A stretch of DNA of 6,006 nt from Candidatus Omnitrophota bacterium. Lineage in GTDB: Bacteria; Omnitrophota; Gorgyraeia; Gorgyraeales; Gorgyraeaceae. The stretch's first letter is position 1. Every line of letters starts with the position of its first letter. Of the stretch, positions 1 through 6,006 are shown piece by piece. The DNA is taken from assembly GCA_020057645.1 (NCBI GenBank), contig JAGVFL010000124.1:1-6006 (forward strand), in the 5' to 3' direction. Under the pieces are notes generated by a model. That model saw only the letters and a list, made by a program, of their open reading frames with translations, searched no databases and had not been told where the DNA came from. Position numbers and translations under genes: made by a program.

Positions 1-2
1 AA

Positions 3-1427
3 AGAAAATTTCTTGCCTCTGCAGAAATAAGGCGCTTTTTAAAATTAAAACCACGAAATAAAGTTTATAAGATAACTACAAGGACAGGCAGAGAGATTAT
101 TGCTACAGAAGACCACCCGTTTTATGCCAAAGATGGAATGAGGACTCTTAGAAGTTTATCAGAAGGAGAGAGCGTAGCCATTTATCCATTTGAAGGTGTG
201 CGATACGAGATGCCGAGCGATAAAATTATTCTTACAGAAGACCATGTAAAGGAAGTCCTCTTGGAATTAGAAAAAGATTCACGCGGCCATGGATTGGAGC
301 AGATAATAATACATCTCAAGAAAAGAAATCTCCTGCCGCTACGTTATGATTCTCCACGCTTACCGTATATATTAAAAGTGATGGGCTATATCTTTGGAGA
401 TGGGAGCATTCACTTTGCAAATAAAAGAGGCAAAGGCATAACTGGGTTCTACGGTGAACCAGAAGACTTAAAAGAAATTAGAAGGGACATTCTAAAAATA
501 GGATATAATCCCTCTAAAATTTATTCAAGAAATAGAAATCACAAAATCAAAACTCATTATGCAGAATATGAATTTAATAGGACCGAAACTTCTTTTAAAG
601 TATGCTCTTCAAGTTTTGCCGCTTTGTTAATTGCATTAGACACCCCATTTGGGAATAAGACCAGTCAAAATTATAGGTTGCCTAAGTGGATATTCAATGT
701 CCCGCTATGGCAAAAAAGGTTATTTTTGGCCTCTTTCTTTGGCGCAGAGATGTCAACCCCAAAAACAATAACAAATCTTGATTATAATTTTTACTGTCCC
801 ATGATTTCTATGAACAAGAAAGAGAAATTTGCAAAGAGCGGGGAGTTATTTTTAAGAGACATTTCACAATTGCTTAAAGAGTTTAATGTATCTACCAGAA
901 AAATTAGCAGACGGATAGAAATAGTAGGCAAAGATAGCAAGATTTCTTGTCGTTTTAGATTGATTTTATCTGGCTTGTCCGAGGATATGATTAATCTTTA
1001 TGCTAGAGTTGGTTTCGAATATAATAGAAATAAGAAGTTCTTAGCAAATGTTGTTATACAGTATCTTAAGCTGAAACAAATGATTATAGACGAAAAAGAG
1101 AGAGTAGCTGTGACTGCAGCCCAGCTGAGAGAATGGACGGGACGGGACGCTTCAGAGTTATATAAAAATTGCACTTCTTCGCTTGTTAACTTACGCTTTA
1201 TAGAAAACTCGATTAATGGCGAGAGGACTGCTTCTCCAAGAATGGGTCCAGGAGATCCAGATTTTCCTCAATTTTTAAAAAAGGCAACTAAAGGTTTAGA
1301 AAATTCAGGCATGGTCTGGGATGAGATTATAAATAAAGAAGAGATAGAATTTAATGATTATGTTTATGATTTTACAGTTGAACATTCCGACCATAATTTT
1401 ATTGCCAATAATTTTGTTGTATCAAAC
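3..1427 (+). other. LAGLIDADG homing-endonuclease intein within RtcB (N-terminal end outside window)
   Basis: This is a self-splicing protein insert with a homing endonuclease; at least 475 residues are visible. Splicing block B is GREIIATEDHPF, with the TxxH motif Thr at 105-107 and His at 114-116. The first LAGLIDADG helix is MGYIFGDGS (381-407) and the second is LASFFGAEMS (726-755). Their acidic positions are Asp and Glu, so the nuclease could cut. Block F is VYDFTVEHSDHNFIANN and block G is FVVSN, followed by Cys+1 (1428-1430). The residue before the terminal Asn is Ser, not the usual His. Block A, with the first nucleophile, lies upstream. Several intein stretches are very AT-rich (about 27% GC over 481-540) compared with extein stretches such as 1921-1980 (about 60%), which fits a mobile origin. 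The frame is intact, so splicing is inferred to occur. Confidence 0.93.
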
Positions 1428-2582
1428 TGTGGTGTCAGGCTTGTACGAAGCGATTTAACGCTCGATGATCTAAAGCCCAGGCTGGAAACACTTGTTAATT
1501 CGTTATTCAACAATATCCCTTCAGGCATTGGTTCAAGCGGAGATATAAAGGCGAGCGCTAAAGAAGAAGAGGAGATTTTTTTAAAAGGCGCTATGTGGGC
1601 TGTAAAAAGAGGTTACGGCGCAGAAGAAGATCTGGAATTTACAGAGGATAGAGGGTCGATAGAAGGGGCAGACCCTTCCGGGGTTTCAGTCAGGGCGTAC
1701 GAGAGAGGCAGGGACCAGTCCGGCACCCTTGGCTCAGGAAATCATTTTCTGGAAATCCAAGTCATAGATGAAATATACGACGAGGAGAAAGCAAATATAT
1801 TCGGGTTATTCAAAGGCCAGATTACGATGATGATCCACTCCGGTTCAAGGGGCCTTGGATATCAGATATGCGATGATTACGTAAAAAGCATGATCAGTTG
1901 TTTAAATAAATACAATATAACCGTGCCTGACAGACAACTGGCGGCCGCGCCTCTTGATTCCGTGGAAGGCAAAGCTTATTTATCCGCCATGAAATGCGCT
2001 GCAAATTATGCCTGGGCAAACAGGCAGTGCCTCATGCATCTGGCAAGAAATGTTTTTGAGAAGGTTTTTAATAAAAGCTGGAACTCTCTCGGCTTGAAGC
2101 TTGTTTATGATGTGGCGCATAACATTGCCAAGATGGAAAAGCATAAAGTAGACGGTAAAGAACGCGTGTTGTGCGTTCATCGTAAGGGTGCTACCCGCGC
2201 GTTTCCTCCGGGACACGCTGATTTGCCTGAGCTATACAAAAAAGCAGGACAGCCTGTTATTATTCCGGGAGACATGGGCACGTTTTCTTATGTATTAGCC
2301 GGAGCAATAGGGGCCATGCAGGAAACTTTTGGAAGCACTTGTCATGGCGCAGGCAGACGCCTTTCCCGTTCAGGCGCTATCAAAGCCTGCGCAGGAAGGA
2401 ATATTGATAAGGAACTTTTTAATAAAAGTGGTATAATAGTTAGGGCAAAAACCAGAACCACGCTGGCTGAAGAAGCCCCTGAGGCATATAAGGATGTGAG
2501 CGAAGTTGTAGATGTGGTGCATGGCGCTGGATTATCTGTCAAGGTAGCCAGAATGCGGCCGCTTGGCGTAATCAAAGGCTAA
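3..2582 (+). CDS. rtcB: RNA-splicing ligase RtcB with in-frame intein (5' partial)
   Basis: RtcB joins RNA 2',3'-cyclic phosphate or 3'-phosphate ends to 5'-OH ends using GTP and Mn2+, in tRNA splicing or RNA repair in the cytoplasm. The frame is open from base 3, so the gene starts upstream; the ATG at 138 lies inside the intein. The C-extein (1428-2579) is 384 codons. With a 97-residue N-extein, as I recall for Pyrococcus horikoshii RtcB, the total would be 481. On that numbering Cys98 starts the C-extein (CGVRL), GSGNHFLE carries N202, H203 and E206, HSGSRGLG has H234, DVAHN has His328, and CHGAGR has the guanylylated His at 403. The chain ends in Lys480-Gly481, as in archaeal RtcB. All metal and GMP ligands visible in the window are present, so the spliced enzyme should be active. 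No archease gene is visible. The family call is firm; the native RNA substrate is unknown. Confidence 0.95.
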   Translation, partial: RKFLASAEIRRFLKLKPRNKVYKITTRTGREIIATEDHPFYAKDGMRTLRSLSEGESVAIYPFEGVRYEMPSDKIILTEDHVKEVLLELEKDSRGHGLEQIIIHLKKRNLLPLRYDSPRLPYILKVMGYIFGDGSIHFANKRGKGITGFYGEPEDLKEIRRDILKIGYNPSKIYSRNRNHKIKTHYAEYEFNRTETSFKVCSSSFAALLIALDTPFGNKTSQNYRLPKWIFNVPLWQKRLFLASFFGAEMSTPKTITNLDYNFYCPMISMNKKEKFAKSGELFLRDISQLLKEFNVSTRKISRRIEIVGKDSKISCRFRLILSGLSEDMINLYARVGFEYNRNKKFLANVVIQYLKLKQMIIDEKERVAVTAAQLREWTGRDASELYKNCTSSLVNLRFIENSINGERTASPRMGPGDPDFPQFLKKATKGLENSGMVWDEIINKEEIEFNDYVYDFTVEHSDHNFIANNFVVSNCGVRLVRSDLTLDDLKPRLETLVNSLFNNIPSGIGSSGDIKASAKEEEEIFLKGAMWAVKRGYGAEEDLEFTEDRGSIEGADPSGVSVRAYERGRDQSGTLGSGNHFLEIQVIDEIYDEEKANIFGLFKGQITMMIHSGSRGLGYQICDDYVKSMISCLNKYNITVPDRQLAAAPLDSVEGKAYLSAMKCAANYAWANRQCLMHLARNVFEKVFNKSWNSLGLKLVYDVAHNIAKMEKHKVDGKERVLCVHRKGATRAFPPGHADLPELYKKAGQPVIIPGDMGTFSYVLAGAIGAMQETFGSTCHGAGRRLSRSGAIKACAGRNIDKELFNKSGIIVRAKTRTTLAEEAPEAYKDVSEVVDVVHGAGLSVKVARMRPLGVIKG

Positions 2583-2585
2583 ATA

Positions 2586-2618
2586 AGTTTACATTCTGAC
2601 AATGTCACAGTGTAAACT
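2586..2618. promoter_or_regulatory. 33-bp interrupted palindrome upstream of serS
   Basis: The arms AGTTTACA (2586-2593) and TGTAAACT (2611-2618) are perfect reverse complements. An inner pair, TGAC (2597-2600) and GTCA (2604-2607), surrounds the AAT centre. Everything is symmetric about base 2602; the only breaks are one T/G and one C/C pair. It sits in the 47-bp gap between rtcB and serS and ends 2 bases before the GGAG ribosome site. It could be an operator for a dimeric repressor or an RNA hairpin affecting serS translation. No T-tract follows, so it is not a standard intrinsic terminator. The symmetry is seen directly; the function is inferred. Confidence 0.5.
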
Positions 2619-2629
2619 AAGGAGAAGGT

Positions 2630-3886
2630 ATGTTAGACATTAAATTTATAAGAGAAAACCCGGATATAGTAAAAGCTGCTATAAAGAACAGGAACCTTAA
2701 GCTTGATATCCGGGAAGTTCTTGGTTTGGATAGCGAAAGAAGAAAGATTCTGATAGAGGTTGAAGGTCTAAAGGCAGAAAAAAACACTATTTCTAAGAAA
2801 GGAAAGCCAGATAAAGCCATTATTGATAGAATGAAGGCACTATCCCAAAAAATAGATGATTTAGACATAAAAGTGGAGGAGATTTACAAAAAATTAGGCA
2901 ATTTATTACTATATATCCCAAATATACCTCATAATTCAATACCTATAGGAAGCCTTGAAAACAATAAAGAAGTTAAAAAATGGGGGGAACTAAGGAAATT
3001 TGATTTTAAGCCAAAAACTCATATAGAAATAGGCGAGGAGCTAGATATACTTGATTTTCCAAGATCTTCAAAAATATCAGGCTCTGGTTTTTGTCTTTTT
3101 AAGGGTTTAGGGGCATTGCTTGAAAGGGCCCTTATTAATTTTATGCTGGACCTTCATACAAATCACCATGGGTATAAAGAAATATTCCCTCCTTTTCTTG
3201 TAAATAGGGCCAGCATGACAGGCACAGGCCAGCTTCCAAAACTAGAAGAAGATATGTACAAATTAAAGGACGACGATTTATTTTTAATACCTACGGCAGA
3301 AGTTCCTGTTACTAATATCCACAGGGATGATGTCCTCGATGAATCAATCTTGCCTGTATATTATACTGCTTATACTGCTTGTTTCAGGCGCGAAGCAGGT
3401 TCTTACGGCAAGGATACAAAAGGTCTCATGCGGGTTCATCAGTTTGACAAGGTAGAGCTTGTAAAATTTGTAAAACCTGAAACATCTTTCGATGAATTGG
3501 AAAAATTATTGAATAACGCGGAAGAGGTGCTCAGGAAACTGGAGCTGCCTTACAGGGTGGTTATGCTTTCTACTGGCGATATAAGTTTTGCAGCAAGTAA
3601 ATGTTATGATATTGAAGCGTGGGCCTCAGGGGTAGAGAAAAACTTAGAGGTTTCAAGCTGCAGCAATTTTACTGATTTTCAGGCGAGAAGAGCCAATATA
3701 AAATACAGGACAAAGGATAAAAAATTAGATTATGTCCATACCCTCAATGGTTCAGGTATTGCGCTGGCAAGGACAGTTGTGTGCATACTTGAAAACTACC
3801 AGCAAAAGGACGGGAGCGTTGTTATCCCGGAAGTTTTAAGGCCATACATGGGCGGCAAGGAAAGAATTACAAAGGAGCAAAAATGA
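2630..3886 (+). CDS. serS: Seryl-tRNA synthetase
   Basis: This class II synthetase charges tRNA-Ser with serine using ATP, in the cytoplasm; it also provides Ser-tRNA for selenocysteine where that pathway exists. The protein has 418 residues, close to the usual bacterial length of about 420-430. An N-terminal helical arm (about 27-95, charged and coiled-coil-like) should grip the long variable arm of tRNA-Ser. The catalytic core follows: motif 1 ends near FPPFL (186-190), the serine-site loop is PTAEVP (221-226), motif 2 starts CFRREAG (251-257) and continues to RVHQFDKVE (268-276), and motif 3 is [10 protein letters not shown] (372-381). [13 protein letters not shown] (342-354) is also typical. 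The start is set by GGAG at 2621-2624, 5 bases upstream of the ATG. Its stop overlaps the next start by 4 bp (ATGA). Two tRNA-Ser genes lie downstream. No key residue appears to be missing. Confidence 0.97.
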   Translation: MLDIKFIRENPDIVKAAIKNRNLKLDIREVLGLDSERRKILIEVEGLKAEKNTISKKGKPDKAIIDRMKALSQKIDDLDIKVEEIYKKLGNLLLYIPNIPHNSIPIGSLENNKEVKKWGELRKFDFKPKTHIEIGEELDILDFPRSSKISGSGFCLFKGLGALLERALINFMLDLHTNHHGYKEIFPPFLVNRASMTGTGQLPKLEEDMYKLKDDDLFLIPTAEVPVTNIHRDDVLDESILPVYYTAYTACFRREAGSYGKDTKGLMRVHQFDKVELVKFVKPETSFDELEKLLNNAEEVLRKLELPYRVVMLSTGDISFAASKCYDIEAWASGVEKNLEVSSCSNFTDFQARRANIKYRTKDKKLDYVHTLNGSGIALARTVVCILENYQQKDGSVVIPEVLRPYMGGKERITKEQK

Positions 3887-4539
3887 GGATATTACGTTTT
3901 ATTATCAGCATATTGCTTATCCCGGTCTGCGCGATAGCCACTATCAGTTTCTATAATGGCGTCTCTACAATAAAAGATGTTTCTGAATCAGGGTTATATT
4001 TTATATTGGGAGCTCTTTTGTATTCTATGGTGCATCTATTATTGTTCAGGTTGAATTTTCTGTATATATTCGGACATGAATCCATGCACGCATTAGCTAC
4101 GTTCTGTTCAGGCGGCAAAACCAGCAATATGAAGGTGTCGAGCAAAGAAGGCAGCGTAAAAACTACGACCCCTAATTTTTTTGTTATGCTGGCGCCTTAT
4201 CTGATACCTGTTTATACGGTCATCATAGCAGCGCTTTATTTTATCTCGTCTTTTTTTATTGATATAACAAAATATTCCGGTATCTTTATATTTCTTATAG
4301 GCTTTACATTGATGCTTCATTTGGCTTATACGGCGGAATCAATCAGAGGGAAACAATCAGATCTTATAAAAACAGGCTATCTTTCTTCAATATCTTTTAT
4401 CTATATTGTTAATCTTGTCATAGTTTTTCTTATAATAAGCCTTTTTTTCCAAGGCGCGTCTTTTGTGGATTTCGTAGCCGATATTTACGAAAAAACCAAG
4501 AACTTTTACTGGTCTTTTTGGAAGCAGTTGTTTTTATAA
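3883..4539 (+). CDS. Integral membrane protein with HExxH motif, M50-like putative metalloprotease
   Basis: The protein has 218 residues with about five hydrophobic segments (roughly 3-22, 36-62, 97-121, 132-150 and 167-189). GHESMHAL (64-71) contains HExxH (H65, E66, H69) at the end of a hydrophobic stretch, followed by SGGK (76-79). This resembles the start of M50 site-2-type intramembrane zinc proteases. The usual second motif (NxxPxxxxDG) is absent. MLAPYLIP (102-109) and Asp160 in KQSDL could replace parts of it, but that is a guess. If active, it would cleave substrates within or near the membrane; the substrate is unknown. The ATG overlaps the serS stop (ATGA), and AAGGAG (3872-3877) lies within the end of serS, so translation is probably coupled. 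tRNA-Ser(GGA) begins 9 bases after the stop. I do not recognise a named family. Confidence 0.75.
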   Translation: MRILRFIISILLIPVCAIATISFYNGVSTIKDVSESGLYFILGALLYSMVHLLLFRLNFLYIFGHESMHALATFCSGGKTSNMKVSSKEGSVKTTTPNFFVMLAPYLIPVYTVIIAALYFISSFFIDITKYSGIFIFLIGFTLMLHLAYTAESIRGKQSDLIKTGYLSSISFIYIVNLVIVFLIISLFFQGASFVDFVADIYEKTKNFYWSFWKQLFL

Positions 4540-4548
4540 GAGTTTCAC

Positions 4549-4635
4549 GGAGAAGTGCGTGAGCGGTTTAAACGGCATGCCTGGAGAGCATGTGTAGTCG
4601 CAAGGCTACCTAGGGTTCGAATCCCTACTTCTCCG
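4549..4635 (+). tRNA. tRNA-Ser(GGA)
   Basis: The acceptor stem GGAGAAG (4549-4555) pairs with CTTCTCC (4628-4634), and the discriminator is G4635 as expected for serine. The anticodon stem CATGC/GCATG encloses loop CTGGAGA, giving anticodon GGA (4583-4585), which reads UCC and UCU. The long class II variable arm GTAGTC-GCAA-GGCTAC is typical of tRNA-Ser. The T arm is TAGGG-TTCGAAT-CCCTA. The bases after the discriminator are CCG, so CCA is not encoded and must be added enzymatically. It lies 9 bases after the membrane-protein gene and 23 bases before the ATPase start, with no room for its own terminator. Confidence 0.97.
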
Positions 4636-4658
4636 CCGATCAGGTAGGGGTATACATT

Positions 4659-5720
4659 ATGGACCTCGTTAACATAGTAAAAGAGATGATTGACAAAAAG
4701 GCTTCAGACATTATCCTTAAGGCAGGCAGCCCTGTCTGCATGAGAATAAATGGCGAACTTTTTAAGGACGGGGCTATTCTAAATGAACATGACCTGGAAG
4801 CCCTGAGCGGAGACGTAACTACCAAGGGGCAAAATCGCATACATAAAGACCAGAGAGAAAATGTAGTGTGTTTTGGAATAAAGGAACTGGGCCGTTTCAG
4901 GGCTACTATCTTTCAGCAGAGAGGCACGCCTGTAATAGTAGTGCGCTCTATCAATACCCAGGTTCTAACGTTTGAAGAGCTAAACCTTCCTACAAAAGTT
5001 CTTGAAAGTTTATGCAGCGAAAAAAGGGGACTTATTCTTATAACAGGCACTACAGGCAGCGGAAAATCTACGACAGTAGCCAGCATGTTAGAATATATAA
5101 ATAAGAATATGGCAAAGCATATTATAACGCTGGAAGATCCTATAGAGTTTTTGTTCCAGGATAAAAGGGCCACTATCAGCCAGAGAGAAATCAGGATAGA
5201 TACTGAAAGTTTTCACAGGGCTTTGGAATATACCATGCTCCAGACGCCGGATGTTATATTTATAGGAGACATAAGGACAGGGGATATCATGTCGATTGCG
5301 CTTACAGCTGCTGAAACAGGGCAGCTCGTGATAGCAAATTTGCATACTATAAGCGCTTCTCATACCATTGAAAGAGTTGTAAATTTCTTCCAGCCTCACC
5401 AGCATGCTGAAATCAGGATGCAGATATCTCTATTATTAAAAGGCATTATGTCATTAAGGCTTGTGCCTTTAAAAAATGGGACAGGCCGCATGCCAGCTGC
5501 AGAGGTCCTGATACCTACGCCTACTATAGTGGATCTTATCAGAGAGGGCAAGATTCACGAGATAGAATATTATATCAAGGATGGTGGCATGTATGGCATG
5601 CAGACCTTTAATAAGGTTCTCTTAGATTTATACAGAGCCGGAAAGATAACGAAAGAGACGGCATTGAACTACGCAGAGAAAAAAGACGAATTGATAATGG
5701 GTCTTAAGGAGTTGCGTTAG
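4659..5720 (+). CDS. PilT/PilU-like type IV pilus retraction ATPase
   Basis: This is a cytoplasmic hexameric ATPase of the secretion/pilus superfamily; relatives depolymerise type IV pili for twitching and DNA uptake. It has 353 residues, close to PilT length. The N-terminal PAS-like domain includes KKASDIILKAG (13-23). Walker A is GTTGSGKST (130-138), the Asp box EDPIEF (159-164) keeps Glu163, and Walker B is DVIFIGDIRTGD (198-209). The His box runs from TAAETGQL (216-223) to Leu-His-Thr ending at 230. Against Pseudomonas PilT numbering as I recall it, Walker B Glu204 is Asp, His-box His222 is Gln, and an Arg before the PDVI segment is lost. IRTGDIM and RLVPLKNGTGR are closer to PilU. The start is supported by AGGGG at 4646-4650. 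The gene ends in tandem stops TAG TAA. No pilB, pilC or pilin gene is nearby. Confidence 0.9.
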   Translation: MDLVNIVKEMIDKKASDIILKAGSPVCMRINGELFKDGAILNEHDLEALSGDVTTKGQNRIHKDQRENVVCFGIKELGRFRATIFQQRGTPVIVVRSINTQVLTFEELNLPTKVLESLCSEKRGLILITGTTGSGKSTTVASMLEYINKNMAKHIITLEDPIEFLFQDKRATISQREIRIDTESFHRALEYTMLQTPDVIFIGDIRTGDIMSIALTAAETGQLVIANLHTISASHTIERVVNFFQPHQHAEIRMQISLLLKGIMSLRLVPLKNGTGRMPAAEVLIPTPTIVDLIREGKIHEIEYYIKDGGMYGMQTFNKVLLDLYRAGKITKETALNYAEKKDELIMGLKELR

Positions 5721-5731
5721 TAAGAAAAATC

Positions 5732-5821
5732 GGAGGAGTGGCAGAGCGGTCGAATGCGGCGGTCTTGAAAACCGTTAGGCTCGCAAGGGCCTCGTGGGTT
5801 CGAATCCTACCTCCTCCGCCA
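5732..5821 (+). tRNA. tRNA-Ser(UGA)
   Basis: The acceptor stem GGAGGAG (5732-5738) pairs with CTCCTCC (5811-5817), followed by discriminator G5818 and CCA at 5819-5821. The anticodon stem GCGGT/ACCGT encloses loop CTTGAAA, giving anticodon TGA (5766-5768), which reads UCA and probably other UCN codons by wobble. The long variable arm AGGCTC-GCAA-GGGCCT identifies it as tRNA-Ser. The T arm is GTGGG-TTCGAAT-CCTAC. It lies 11 bases after the ATPase stop. Its 3' end overlaps the stop of the opposing recombinase-like gene by 15 bases and is the likely integration target. Confidence 0.97.
5799..5821. mobile_element. Candidate attachment site at the tRNA-Ser(UGA) 3' end, edge of an integrated element
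   Basis: The 3' part of the tRNA gene (T loop, 3' acceptor strand and CCA) is a classic integration target. An opposing recombinase-like gene ends inside it. The tRNA is intact, as expected when the incoming element restores the 3' end. Only one boundary can be seen, so the matching repeat and the core length cannot be given. This is inferred from the arrangement. Confidence 0.35.
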
Positions 5822-6004
5822 GTTGAGATAGGGGGCGTTTTCGGCAAACAAAGAAAAGGGTTTTTCCGTCGAAAAAATCAAGCGCCGCTCTTTTAAAATA
5901 AAGTTCGAACCAATCTTTTCCAGAAATTCTTTCTGGGATTCTAAATTTCCCTCACGAACTACGCAATCTATTCTATTTAAGGTAGTTACGAAATCTTTCG
6001 CCTG
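5807..6004 (-). CDS. C-terminus of a probable serine recombinase (5' part outside window)
   Basis: On the minus strand one frame stays open from the window edge for 65 codons and stops at TAG (5807-5809). The other two minus frames hit stops soon after the edge. The tail contains EFLEKIGSNFILKERRLIFS followed by EKPFSLFAENAPYLN, then Trp-Arg-Arg-Arg. From memory this resembles the C-terminal end of large serine recombinases of mobile elements, which often reads GSN..L..+.L.F...KPF. The last four residues and the stop are encoded by the antisense of the tRNA-Ser(UGA) 3' end. The catalytic resolvase domain would lie to the right, outside the window. A tyrosine integrase or an unrelated gene remains possible. 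The open frame is seen; the family is inferred. Confidence 0.6.
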   Translation of the reverse strand, partial: QAKDFVTTLNRIDCVVREGNLESQKEFLEKIGSNFILKERRLIFSTEKPFSLFAENAPYLNWRRR

Positions 6005-6006
6005 TT

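Noticed and set aside
138..140. ATG as the start of the rtcB/intein gene
   Set aside because: The same frame is open back to base 3 and encodes intein block B (GREIIATEDHPF) upstream of this ATG, so it is an internal methionine.
1941..1950. GC-rich GCGGCCGC palindrome (also near 2556) as a regulatory repeat
   Set aside because: Both copies fall in conserved coding sequence and encode ordinary Ala/Arg-rich codons of RtcB; likely chance.
1980..2575. Minus-strand open frames opposite the RtcB C-extein
   Set aside because: They are shadows of a strongly conserved plus-strand coding region and have no family resemblance or ribosome site I can support.
2583..2629. T-box riboswitch leader for serS
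   Set aside because: The gap to rtcB is 47 bases, far too short for a T-box, and no T-box core sequence is visible.
4913..5405. Minus-strand open frames opposite the PilT-like gene
   Set aside because: They lie antisense to the Walker A and Walker B region of a clear ATPase gene; no independent evidence.
5861..5876. TTTTTC-CGTC-GAAAAA inverted repeat as a terminator
   Set aside because: It is a 6-bp AT-rich stem without a following T-tract and lies inside the opposing recombinase-like reading frame.

Overview
This window looks bacterial. The seryl-tRNA synthetase has the bacterial layout, and a PilT/PilU-type retraction ATPase sits nearby. The rtcB, in contrast, matches the archaeal (Pyrococcus-like) RtcB length and ends in Lys-Gly. 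Base composition is moderately AT-rich and patchy. Together with the interleaved tRNA genes, this suggests an uncultivated anaerobic lineage such as Omnitrophota or a similar candidate phylum. That placement is a guess; nothing here fixes the phylum.

Left part (about 3-2582): one uninterrupted reading frame, open at the left edge, encodes an RNA ligase RtcB interrupted by a large LAGLIDADG intein. The intein runs from the window edge to 1427. The C-extein runs from 1428 to 2582 and begins with the manganese-binding catalytic cysteine. The start codon, N-extein and first intein residue lie upstream. The ATG at 138 is inside the intein and is not the gene start.

Middle (2583-5821, all plus strand): a 33-bp palindrome lies just before the ribosome site of serS. 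serS overlaps by 4 bp a small membrane protein with an HExxH zinc motif (M50-like). Then come tRNA-Ser(GGA), a PilT/PilU-like ATPase gene and tRNA-Ser(UGA). Spacings are only 8-23 bp, so protein and tRNA genes probably share transcripts. The synthetase and two of its tRNA substrates thus lie within 3.2 kb, next to a tRNA/RNA ligase gene.

Right edge (5807-6006, minus strand): the last 65 codons of a gene that resembles the C-terminus of a serine recombinase. It runs into tRNA-Ser(UGA) and stops inside its T arm. This arrangement is typical of an element integrated at a tRNA 3' end, so an integrated element probably continues beyond the window. No CRISPR array, rRNA or insertion sequence was seen.
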